Of a stretch of 64,000 bases of DNA, positions 57,797 through 64,000 are shown one piece after another. The stretch is from UBA7378 sp049611805 (GTDB lineage: Bacteria; Pseudomonadota; Alphaproteobacteria; RS24). The position numbers were made by a program, and so were the translations under genes. The notes under the pieces are model-generated. The model did not search any database. It was not told the origin of the DNA and saw only the letters and a list, made by a program, of their open reading frames with translations. The DNA is taken from positions 62,001 to 126,000 of the forward strand of contig JBMZAX010000001.1 in assembly GCA_049611805.1 (NCBI GenBank), read 5' to 3'. Position 1 is the first letter of the stretch. Every line of letters starts with the position of its first letter.

Positions 57797-58633
57797 ATGG
57801 ATAAGAACAAAAAAATACTTCTGATCGGCGGCGGCAAAATGGGCAGTGCCCTGCTTGGCGGCTGGTTGCAAAACGGCCTGTCGATAAAACAATTCTGTGT
57901 GCAGGAGCCAAATCCGGCGCCTGCGCTCACCGCGCTGGGCGTCGATATTGTGCCCCTGCCCAAGCCCGATTTTTCACCCGATATTGTGGTGCTTGCCATC
58001 AAGCCGCAAATGGCCGCGCAAGTGATACCTGATGTGGCAGAAAGCGTGCCGGAGGCGTGCCTTTTTTTATCGCTGATGGCAGGAACATCGATCGCCACAT
58101 TGCGCGAATTGGCCGGTGCGGGGCATCATTTCATCCGCACCATGCCGAACACACCGGCAGCGCTGGGGCGGGGCATTTCGGCGCTGGTGGCCGACAAAGA
58201 CGTGCCCGCAGACTTAACCGGAGCCGCCGAATGGCTGATGCAGGCCGTGGGCGAGACCGTATGGCTGTCGCGCGAAGACCAGATTAATGCCGTAACCGCA
58301 ATTAGCGGGTCGGGCCCGGCTTATGTGTTTCACATGGCCGAAGCGCTGGCGGGCAGTGGCGAGGCGCTGGGGCTTGAACCGGCCATTGCCAAACAGCTTG
58401 CCTATCAGACCGTAGCGGGCGCCGGGGCCATGCTGGATACCAATACCGATACCAATGCCGATGTCGATGCCGGGCAATTGCGCCGCGATGTAACCTCGCC
58501 CGGCGGCACGACGGAAGCGGCGCTCGAAATATTGGCGGGTGAGGCCGGCCTTGGCGATTTGATGCGGCGGGCAACGTCAGCCGCGTTTCAGCGCGCCCGC
58601 GATTTGGCGGGGCCGGAAGACGATAAGAATTAA
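57797..58633 (+). CDS. proC: pyrroline-5-carboxylate reductase
   Basis: This 278-residue enzyme makes proline from pyrroline-5-carboxylate with NAD(P)H. The Rossmann motif 'ILLIGGGKMGSALLGGWL' is near the N-terminus, followed by 'VVLAIKPQMAAQVIPDV', 'HHFIRTMPNTPAALGRGISALV' and 'INAVTAISGSGPAYVFHMAEAL'. The signature 'RRDVTSPGGTTEAALEIL' lies near the end. Just before that signature a short repeat 'DTNTDTNADVDAG' (58435-58476) replaces the usual brief loop. The stop shares the palindrome TTAA (58630-58633) with the convergent kinase gene. Confidence 0.95.
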   Translation: MDKNKKILLIGGGKMGSALLGGWLQNGLSIKQFCVQEPNPAPALTALGVDIVPLPKPDFSPDIVVLAIKPQMAAQVIPDVAESVPEACLFLSLMAGTSIATLRELAGAGHHFIRTMPNTPAALGRGISALVADKDVPADLTGAAEWLMQAVGETVWLSREDQINAVTAISGSGPAYVFHMAEALAGSGEALGLEPAIAKQLAYQTVAGAGAMLDTNTDTNADVDAGQLRRDVTSPGGTTEAALEILAGEAGLGDLMRRATSAAFQRARDLAGPEDDKN

Positions 58634-59967
58634 GCGGGAATTGAAATGCGCGCCTGCAGGCCGCCCAGATTGCTCTGGTCGAGCGTAATGTCGCCGCCAT
58701 GTCCGCGCGCAATATCGCGGGCAATGGCAAGGCCGAGGCCGGTGCCGCCCATTTGCGCCGTGCGCGCATCATCCAGACGGTAAAATGGCCGAAACACATC
58801 TTCGCGGTTTTCCGCCGGAATGCCGGTGCCATTATCATCGACCGTGATTAGAACATTTGTGCCGTCCGGGTCGCGGCGCGCGGCGACATGCACCAGCTTG
58901 GCATGTGCGCAGGCATTATTGACCAGATTGGTAATGCACCGGCGCAACGCATTATGTTTGACCCTCAGCATTTCATCGAGCGTGTCGTTCAGGCGTATTT
59001 GCACATCCGGCCAGCGCCGCTCGGCATCGCGGCATAACTGGTCGACAAACGAGCCGAAATCAATCTCCGTCGCGGTTTCGCCGTGATACCCGCGGGCGAA
59101 ATCAAGATAGTCGTCGAGCATGTCTTCCATCTCGACAATATCCGAGTTCAGGTCCTGAATTTCGGTGGCTTGCGGCAGCATGGCGAGTTGCAGCTTCAGG
59201 CGGGTGAGGGGGGTGCGCAAATCATGGCTCACCCCGGCCAGCATGGTGGTGCGCTGCTCGATCTGGCGCTGAATGCGGTCGCGCATTTCGATAAAGGAGG
59301 CGGATGCGCGGCGCACTTCCGAGGCCCCGCTGGGGCGAAATTCGGGTGTGTCGCGGCCCTTGCCGAACTCCTCGGCGGCTTCGGCAAGGCGCTGGATCGG
59401 GCGAATTTGATTGCGCAGAAAAATACCCGAAATCATCAGCAGAATGACCGATGTGCCGACCATCCATATGATGAAAATATGGGTGTTGGTCGCATAGACG
59501 CGTTTTTTCTGCGTCAGCACCCGCATCACCTCGCCTGGCAGCAAAACGCGAATATCGACGTAATTTTCATAAGTTGTCGTGTCGACCCAGAAGGGACGCC
59601 CGATTTGCGAGGCCAGCTCGCGCGACAGTGATTGGTGCAACAGCGCAACAATCGGCGGCGGGTCGGCTTCGGGCAACGTCTCGCCGGGCAGAAACGCAAC
59701 GCTCATCGACAGCGTGTCGCCGGCAAGCTGGCTCAGCAATTCGCTGTTGCTGCCCTGCTCGCGCATGCGCAAATCGGCAAGAATGGAGATGTCCGACACG
59801 GCCGCGCGCGACAGGCGCTGTGTCACCGTTGTCCAGTGACGCTCCATAAACACAAACGCCACAATGATTTGCGTGACAACCACCGGCACAACCACAATGA
59901 GCAGCGAACGCGGAAACAGGCCGGTCGGCATATAGGCTTTTAAAAGGGCTGCGGGGTTAAACCACAT
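58630..59967 (-). CDS. sensor histidine kinase (EnvZ-like)
   Basis: This 445-residue kinase has two transmembrane helices, 'LLIVVVPVVVTQIIVAFVF' (about 22-40) and 'IFIIWMVGTSVILLMISGIFL' (about 164-184), which enclose a periplasmic domain of about 120 residues. A HAMP segment and the H-box 'AGVSHDLRTPLTRLK' (His about 248) follow. The N-box is 'NLVNNACAHAK', the G-boxes 'DNGTGIP' and 'GGTGLGLAIA'. It phosphorylates the response regulator encoded just upstream, whose gene overlaps it by 11 bases. The ATG at 59967 is chosen over a TTG four codons earlier. Stimulus unknown. Confidence 0.93.
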   Translation of the reverse strand: MWFNPAALLKAYMPTGLFPRSLLIVVVPVVVTQIIVAFVFMERHWTTVTQRLSRAAVSDISILADLRMREQGSNSELLSQLAGDTLSMSVAFLPGETLPEADPPPIVALLHQSLSRELASQIGRPFWVDTTTYENYVDIRVLLPGEVMRVLTQKKRVYATNTHIFIIWMVGTSVILLMISGIFLRNQIRPIQRLAEAAEEFGKGRDTPEFRPSGASEVRRASASFIEMRDRIQRQIEQRTTMLAGVSHDLRTPLTRLKLQLAMLPQATEIQDLNSDIVEMEDMLDDYLDFARGYHGETATEIDFGSFVDQLCRDAERRWPDVQIRLNDTLDEMLRVKHNALRRCITNLVNNACAHAKLVHVAARRDPDGTNVLITVDDNGTGIPAENREDVFRPFYRLDDARTAQMGGTGLGLAIARDIARGHGGDITLDQSNLGGLQARISIPA

Positions 59968-60670
59968 TTTTCTGGTCAACTCTCAATACATATCCGGTGC
60001 CGCGCACGGTTTGCAAATAAAGCGGGTCGCGCGGGTCGGTCTCAATTTTACGACGCAAACGGTTGATTTGAACATCAATGGCGCGCTCGGAAATATCTTC
60101 GCCATCGGCAAGCTTCAGCCGCGAGACAATGCGGCCCGGCGCGGCTGTCAAATGGCGCAGCAATTCAATGTCGCGCGTTGTCAGCATCACGCGGGCCCCG
60201 GCTTTGGTTAATTCGCCGCGCTCATAGGTGAACACAAAATCCCCGAAACAAATCTCTTCCGGCGGGTCGAGCAGGTCATCCTCGGTGATGCTCCGGCGCA
60301 AAATATTCTGAATGCGCAGCAACAGCTCTTTCGGGTCAAAGGGCTTGGGCAGATAATCATCCGCACCCATTGCAAGGCCTTCAATGCGCTGTTCAACCTC
60401 GGCGCGTGCTGTCAGCAGCAAAATCGGCACCGAATTTTGGGCCTTGCGCAGACGTTCGGTAAATTCCAGCCCGTTTATGCCCGGCATCATGACATCCAGC
60501 ACCAGCAGGTCATAGGTCAGCGCGCCCATTTTTTCCTGCGCTTGCGTGGCATCGGCCGCCGCGCTTGTGCGATAGCCATTATCGCTCAGATATTTTTTCA
60601 GCAACTCACGAATGCGCGTATCATCATCCACAATTAATATATGCGGTGTTGCCTCATCGGGAGCCGACAT
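59957..60670 (-). CDS. petR: OmpR-family response regulator, PetR type
   Basis: This 237-residue regulator has a receiver domain with 'HILIVDDDTRIRELLKKYLSDNGY', phospho-acceptor Asp59 ('LLVLDVMMPG'), Thr87 and Lys109 ('DDYLPKPFDPKEL'). The C-terminal winged helix reads 'LLRHLTAAPGRIVSRLKLADGEDISERAIDVQINRLRRKIETDP'. It is close to PetR, which with PetP is needed for expression of the cytochrome bc1 operon in Rhodobacter; a bc1 operon lies 10 kb away here. Its start overlaps the petP stop (TAATG). The symbol is by resemblance. Confidence 0.85.
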   Translation of the reverse strand: MSAPDEATPHILIVDDDTRIRELLKKYLSDNGYRTSAAADATQAQEKMGALTYDLLVLDVMMPGINGLEFTERLRKAQNSVPILLLTARAEVEQRIEGLAMGADDYLPKPFDPKELLLRIQNILRRSITEDDLLDPPEEICFGDFVFTYERGELTKAGARVMLTTRDIELLRHLTAAPGRIVSRLKLADGEDISERAIDVQINRLRRKIETDPRDPLYLQTVRGTGYVLRVDQKNVV

Positions 60671-61191
60671 TAGTCTTTTTGCTCCGAGGCTTTGCTTTTT
60701 GCATTGCGCGAGGTCGCAATCAGATCATCGACACTTTCCCTGTCGGCGGGATTAATCACCAGCCGCATAACTTTTTTCCAGTTGTTGAAAGAGGCAGTGT
60801 CCACCTCTGCCGCCACCTGTTCAAACCGGCTGATTTGCGGGGCGATGAGGCTGTCATGCAATTTGTGGCCCTTGGCCGTCAGGAACAAAAGGCGCTTGCG
60901 CCGGTCGTGAACGCCAATTTTCTGATTGATATAGCCTTCGTCAATCAAATCGCGCAGAACGCGCGCAAGGCTCTGCTTGGTGACGCGCAATATGTTCAAC
61001 AGATTGGCAATGCTCATCCCCGGATTGCATCCGACAAAATGCAGCACGCGGTGATGGGCACGGCCAAATCCGTGTTTTTGTAATATGGCGTCCGGGTCTG
61101 ATATGAAATCTCGATACGAGAAGAACATCAACTCAATGGCGTCTTTGTAATCGTGTGTTCCCGATTGTTCTTTTACCTTTTTCATCGGCAT
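60670..61191 (-). CDS. petP: MarR-family regulator, PetP type
   Basis: This 173-residue protein has the MarR winged helix: 'HGFGRAHHRVLHFVGCNPGMSIANLLNILRVTKQSLARVLRDLIDEGYINQKIG', then the wing 'DRRKRLLFLTAKGHKLHDSL'. It opens 'MPMKKVKEQSGTHDYKDAIELMFFSYRDF'. It resembles PetP, which pairs with PetR in Rhodobacter. It is the first gene of a petP-petR-kinase operon and divergent from ilvE, with promoters that interlock at 61240-61273. It probably controls its own promoter and perhaps ilvE; that is inference. Confidence 0.85.
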   Translation of the reverse strand: MPMKKVKEQSGTHDYKDAIELMFFSYRDFISDPDAILQKHGFGRAHHRVLHFVGCNPGMSIANLLNILRVTKQSLARVLRDLIDEGYINQKIGVHDRRKRLLFLTAKGHKLHDSLIAPQISRFEQVAAEVDTASFNNWKKVMRLVINPADRESVDDLIATSRNAKSKASEQKD

Positions 61192-61239
61192 CTTTCGGTT
61201 TTACCCAATTTGAGTGTCCCGCAAAATACGTCAGCTTTA

Positions 61240-61273
61240 TTGACATATAATGGGCACATTGATAGCGTAACAA
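61240..61273. promoter_or_regulatory. interlocked divergent promoters for petP and ilvE
   Basis: Plus strand, toward ilvE: TTGACA (61240-61245), 17 bases, TAGCGT (61263-61268). Minus strand, toward petP: TTGTTA (61273-61268), 17 bases, TTATAT (61250-61245). The two promoters occupy nearly the same bases, so polymerase can bind only one way at a time. Two ATTGA motifs 18 bases apart may be part of a regulator site. Confidence 0.5.
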
Positions 61274-61333
61274 TACATAAAAAAAATGTTTTCGCCAAAT
61301 ACACGAAATCCCGGTTAAAGGACAGTTAACTCT

Positions 61334-62212
61334 ATGGATGGCGCATTTGACCAGCGTGACGGCTTTATCTGGATGAACGGGGCGCTCATCCCGTGGACGG
61401 ATGCGCGTGTGCATGTTCTCACCCATGGTCTGCATTATGCCTCCAGTGTGTTTGAAGGCGAGCGCGCCTATGCGGGAGCGATTTTCAAATTGCGCGAACA
61501 TACCGAGCGTCTGATTTATTCGGCCAAGGAGCTGGGGTTTGAAATTCCCTATACGGTCGATGAGATTGACGCGGCCTGCGTTGAAACGCTTGAAGCCAAC
61601 GGCCTTGTTGACGGTTATTTGCGACCTGTGGCCTGGCGCGGCAGTGAAATGATGGGCGTGTCGGCGCAAAACAACCGGATTAATCTTGCCATTGCCGCGT
61701 GGGAATGGCCGTCTTATTTCGACCCCGAAGAACGCCTCAAAGGTATTCGCCTTGATATGGCGGATTATCGTCGGCCTTCGCCGGAAACCGCACCGTGCCA
61801 TGCCAAGGCCGCCGGCCTGTACATGATTTGCACCCTGTCCAAACACGCCGCCGAGAGCAAAGGCTATGCCGATGCGCTGATGCTGGACTGGCGCGGGCGC
61901 GTGGCCGAGGCGACGGGGGCGAATGTTTTTTTTGTGGATAACGGTGTTTTGCACACGCCGGAGCCCGATTGCTTTCTGGATGGCATCACGCGGCGCACGG
62001 TAATGGATCTGGCGCGCGCGCGTGATCTGGAAATTGTCGAGCGCGCCATCATGCCCGAAGAGATGGAAAGTTTCAGCGAATGCTTCATCACCGGAACGGC
62101 GGCGGAAGTTACGCCGGTCTCCGAAATCGGCCCGTATAAATTCACCCCCGGCGATATCAGCATCAATCTGCTGAATGATTATCTCGCACTGGTGGGCGGG
62201 CAGTCTGCTTAA
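61334..62212 (+). CDS. ilvE: branched-chain amino acid aminotransferase
   Basis: This 292-residue class IV PLP enzyme does the last step of valine, leucine and isoleucine synthesis and the first of their breakdown. Motifs are 'IPWTDARVHVLTHGLHYASSVFEGERAYAG', 'VDGYLRPVAWRGSEMMGV', the PLP-binding Lys in 'APCHAKAAGLYMICTLSKHAAES', 'VAEATGANVFFVDNG' and 'ECFITGTAAEVTPVSEIG'. It completes the set with ilvB, ilvN, ilvC and leuA in this window but is located 40 kb away. Ribosome site AAAGGACAG is a little far from the ATG. A methyltransferase gene follows 57 bases on. Confidence 0.94.
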   Translation: MDGAFDQRDGFIWMNGALIPWTDARVHVLTHGLHYASSVFEGERAYAGAIFKLREHTERLIYSAKELGFEIPYTVDEIDAACVETLEANGLVDGYLRPVAWRGSEMMGVSAQNNRINLAIAAWEWPSYFDPEERLKGIRLDMADYRRPSPETAPCHAKAAGLYMICTLSKHAAESKGYADALMLDWRGRVAEATGANVFFVDNGVLHTPEPDCFLDGITRRTVMDLARARDLEIVERAIMPEEMESFSECFITGTAAEVTPVSEIGPYKFTPGDISINLLNDYLALVGGQSA

Positions 62213-62268
62213 AAAGCTTTTTTTCCACTCACGAACATGGCACAGTTTTTCCAACAGGAGAGTGTGTC

Positions 62269-62889
62269 ATGGGTTTTTACAATAAATATGTTCTGCCGCG
62301 GTTTTTGAACGCGGCCTGCGGCACCAAGCCGATTATCAAGCAGCGCGAAAAAGTTGTGCCTGAATGTACCGGACGGGTGCTGGAAGTGGGCATGGGGTCA
62401 GGGTTGAACCTGTCCTTTTACGATCCCGACAAGGTGGACATGGTGTTCGGGCTGGAACCGGCCCCCGAAATGGTGGCGCGCGCCAAGCCGCTGGCTGAAA
62501 AGGCGGCTTTTCCGGTGGAGTTTATCGACCTGCCCGGCGAGGAAATTCCGCTTGAAGACAATAGCGTTGATACGGTTCTTCTGACCTATACGCTGTGCAC
62601 CATTCCCGGAACGCTGGCCGCGATGGAAGGCATGCGGCGGGTTTTGAAGCCGGGCGGCACATTGTTGTTTTCCGAACATGGCCGCGCGCCCGATGCCGGG
62701 GTGCGCAAATGGCAAGACCGGCTCAATGGCGTATGGGGCCGCATTGCCGGCGGGTGCAATATGAACCGCGATATTCCGACCTTAATCGAAGAGGGCGGGT
62801 TCAAAATCACCGATATGGACACCATGTATGTGCCCTCCACCCCGCGCATTCTCGGCTTCACCTATTGGGGCGCGGCGCAGATCCGCTGA
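62269..62889 (+). CDS. class I SAM-dependent methyltransferase
   Basis: This 206-residue protein has the SAM-binding motif 'VLEVGMGSGLNLSFYDPDKVDMVFGLEPAPEM', with 'VDTVLLTYTLCTIPGTLAAMEGMRRVLKPGGTLLFSEHG'. The N-terminus 'MGFYNKYVLPRFLNAACG' and the later 'KWQDRLNGVWGRIAGGCNMNRDIPTLIEEGGF' place it near the UbiE/thiol-methyltransferase-like branch of Methyltransf_11/25 proteins. The substrate is unknown. The start follows CAGGAGAGTGTGTC. It is 57 bases after ilvE on the same strand and could be read with it. No membrane segment is present. Confidence 0.85.
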   Translation: MGFYNKYVLPRFLNAACGTKPIIKQREKVVPECTGRVLEVGMGSGLNLSFYDPDKVDMVFGLEPAPEMVARAKPLAEKAAFPVEFIDLPGEEIPLEDNSVDTVLLTYTLCTIPGTLAAMEGMRRVLKPGGTLLFSEHGRAPDAGVRKWQDRLNGVWGRIAGGCNMNRDIPTLIEEGGFKITDMDTMYVPSTPRILGFTYWGAAQIR

Positions 62890-62953
62890 TTTTGCCGAAA
62901 GCATATATTGCAAGCTCGTCTTGGGTCTGATCCTTGGGCTTAATCCTTTGGTC

Positions 62954-62993
62954 TTGACTCTGAGCGCCGCTTAAAATAGAACAAAACAAGAAC
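62954..62993 (+). promoter_or_regulatory. imuA promoter with LexA (SOS) box over the -10
   Basis: TTGACT (62954-62959), 17 bases, TAGAAC (62977-62982) form the promoter. GAAC-AAAACAA-GAAC (62979-62993) is an exact GAAC-N7-GAAC element, the alphaproteobacterial LexA box (GTTC-N7-GTTC on the other strand). It overlaps the -10, so LexA binding would block transcription until DNA damage. It lies 29 bases upstream of the imuA ATG. Confidence 0.85.
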
Positions 62994-63021
62994 AAAATCC
63001 TGATTACGGTCTTGTGAATTA

Positions 63022-63795
63022 ATGCGTGAAAAAAAATATCAGGCAGAGCCGCGCCGCCTGACGGTTAGCCGTCTGCGGAACAAGCTCCGGAAGTTTGAGC
63101 TGGTGCCGACAGCGGGGGAGGCTGTGCCCAGCGGCTTTGCGGCCATTGATGCCTGCCTGTCGCCGCATCACGGCCTGTTGCGCGGCGGCTTGCATGAGGT
63201 TTGCGCGGCAAAAACCGGCGATTTTGCCAGTGCTGCGGGGTTTGGTGCGCATCTGGCGGCGCAATTTGCCGATGGCAATGCCGTGGTGTCCGGCCAGACC
63301 CGACAATCTATCGGTGAACATGGCCGGCCCTATGCGCTGGCCTTGCCGACGGTTGGGCTTGTCCGGCAGCAACTCATTCATATTAACGGGGCGGATTTGC
63401 CGGATTTGCTGTGGGCGACGCAAGAGGCGCTCAACTGTCCGGCGGTTGGTTGCGTGGTGGTGATGAGTCTTGAGCAGGCACCGGATTTTACCGCCAGCCG
63501 CCGGTTGAGCATGGCGTGTCGTGCGGTCGGGCGGCCATTGGTATTGGTGCTGGGTGCCGAAGCGGGCCAGGCCTCAACAGCGGCGACAACACGCTGGCAG
63601 GTTTGCGCGGCCCCGCATAATAGCTGGCAGGTGCGCCTAAAACGTGTGCGCGGCAGTTTTGAGCGTCCACCGCCCATGGCAGGCTGGCAGGTTTTTCCAT
63701 GGCGCGAAGCCTTACCCGTTTCCGATGATGCTGCTTCCGATAATACGGCACCCGAAAGCGCGCCCGTGCACGCCACAGCCGCTTACGGCAGTTAG
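63022..63795 (+). CDS. imuA: ImuA, SOS mutagenesis cassette protein
   Basis: This 257-residue protein belongs to the RecA-like ImuA family (also annotated SulA-like), found only with ImuB and DnaE2. Features are 'SGFAAIDACLSPHHGLLRGGLHEVCAAKTGD' near the N-terminus, 'GRPYALALPTVGLVRQQLIHINGADLPDLLWATQEALNCPAVGCVVVM' and 'RRLSMACRAVGRPLVLVLGAE'. The Walker motifs of RecA are degenerate. With ImuB and DnaE2 it carries out error-prone lesion bypass in DNA-damaged cells. The ATG is weakly preceded by a ribosome site. imuB starts 17 bases after its stop. Confidence 0.9.
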   Translation: MREKKYQAEPRRLTVSRLRNKLRKFELVPTAGEAVPSGFAAIDACLSPHHGLLRGGLHEVCAAKTGDFASAAGFGAHLAAQFADGNAVVSGQTRQSIGEHGRPYALALPTVGLVRQQLIHINGADLPDLLWATQEALNCPAVGCVVVMSLEQAPDFTASRRLSMACRAVGRPLVLVLGAEAGQASTAATTRWQVCAAPHNSWQVRLKRVRGSFERPPPMAGWQVFPWREALPVSDDAASDNTAPESAPVHATAAYGS

Positions 63796-63812
63796 GGTGA
63801 GGTGTTTGTATC

Positions 63813-64000
63813 ATGCCGCAATCCACGCCACACATGCCGCCACAAGTGCCTGCTCTGCCCGCCCCCGACACCGCCCCCAATGCCGCTTTTAATGCCGCGC
63901 TTGATGACGCTCCGCCCGATCGCCGCATTGTGGCAATCTGGTTTCCCCATTGGCTGAGTGACATCGTTATGCCGGCTGAAAAGCGCGATGCGCCTTTCGT
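63813..64000 (+). CDS. imuB: ImuB-like Y-family DNA polymerase homologue (5' part only)
   Basis: Sixty-two codons are visible before the window ends. After a Pro/Ala-rich tail of about 35 residues ('MPQSTPHMPPQVPALPAP'), the sequence reads 'RRIVAIWFPHWLSDIV', matching the first strand of ImuB/DinB-family proteins. ImuB usually lacks the catalytic acids and connects ImuA, DnaE2 and the beta clamp; this cannot be checked here. The ATG follows GTGAGGTGTTTGTATC. The low-complexity extension is unusual, so a start nearer the conserved strand cannot be excluded. Confidence 0.78.
   Translation, partial: MPQSTPHMPPQVPALPAPDTAPNAAFNAALDDAPPDRRIVAIWFPHWLSDIVMPAEKRDAPF

Noticed and set aside
1..64000. 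CRISPR arrays, insertion sequences, prophage, tRNA and rRNA genes, classical riboswitches
   Set aside because: I saw no spaced direct-repeat array, transposase, integrase or phage gene, no cloverleaf with CCA context other than tmRNA, and no riboswitch core I could recognise.

Overview
The window is 64 kb of densely packed chromosomal housekeeping DNA from an alphaproteobacterium. The evidence for that group is a circularly permuted two-piece tmRNA gene next to sspB, 5-aminolevulinate synthase (the C4 haem route), a petP/petR-type regulator pair with a sensor kinase, an imuA-imuB cassette behind a GAAC-N7-GAAC SOS box, and the DUF1285/Nudix/DUF6111/CCA-transferase cluster. Aerobic growth is implied by the petABC bc1 complex and oxygen-dependent HemF. 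I cannot assign a genus. I see no insertion sequence, prophage, CRISPR array, rRNA or tRNA gene.

Layout. 1-4.3 kb: end of an AsmA-like gene, a ribbon-helix-helix protein, fumC, sspB and ssrA. 4.4-7.8 kb: thyA-folA-SMP30 facing DUF1737-mrp. 8.0-11.8 kb: hflK-hflC-DUF2065-degQ, a membrane and envelope proteolysis operon. 11.9-13.7 kb: serB and miaA, divergent. 13.8-20.2 kb: branched-chain amino acid genes ilvB-ilvN-ilvC, a LysR regulator, then leuA behind a leucine leader peptide. 20.2-25.6 kb: mreB-mreC-mreD-mrdA-rodA, the rod-shape elongasome, whose first gene overlaps leuA. 25.6-33.4 kb, minus strand: glutaredoxin, cold-shock protein, an Agt/PlcP-like lipid-remodelling pair, DUF3108, an MFS transporter, hemH and hemA. 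33.5-38.7 kb, minus strand: two acyl-CoA dehydrogenases, a 2-hydroxyacid dehydrogenase and an acyl-CoA synthetase. 38.8-45.2 kb: a cation antiporter, GNAT, DUF1285-Nudix-DUF6111-cca, hemF and a GST. 45.2-47.7 kb: an iron-regulated TonB-dependent receptor. 47.8-50.4 kb: petABC. 50.4-56.8 kb, minus strand: ychF-pth-rplY, prs, pgeF-midA-lgt. 56.8-62.9 kb: ubiK, ybjN, proC, the petP-petR-kinase operon, ilvE and a methyltransferase. The window ends in imuA and the start of imuB.

The most interesting signals are regulatory. Upstream of leuA a short ORF ends in Ile-Leu-Leu-Leu codons. Nine bases of those codons are perfectly complementary to the leuA Shine-Dalgarno region, which suggests translational attenuation by leucine. 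Because leuA overlaps mreB and no terminator is visible between them, this switch could reach the cell-wall elongation genes. Other sites include a LysR promoter buried in an 11-bp inverted repeat with the ATG at the predicted transcription start, a Fur-like box over the receptor promoter, and an SOS box over the imuA -10. There are also a nested hairpin before the cold-shock gene, 25-bp and 12-bp tandem repeats, and a secretory protein whose signal peptide appears to lack a standard start codon.

Assignments rest on recognising protein families and motifs by eye. No database search or structure prediction was run. Promoters and operators are pattern calls.
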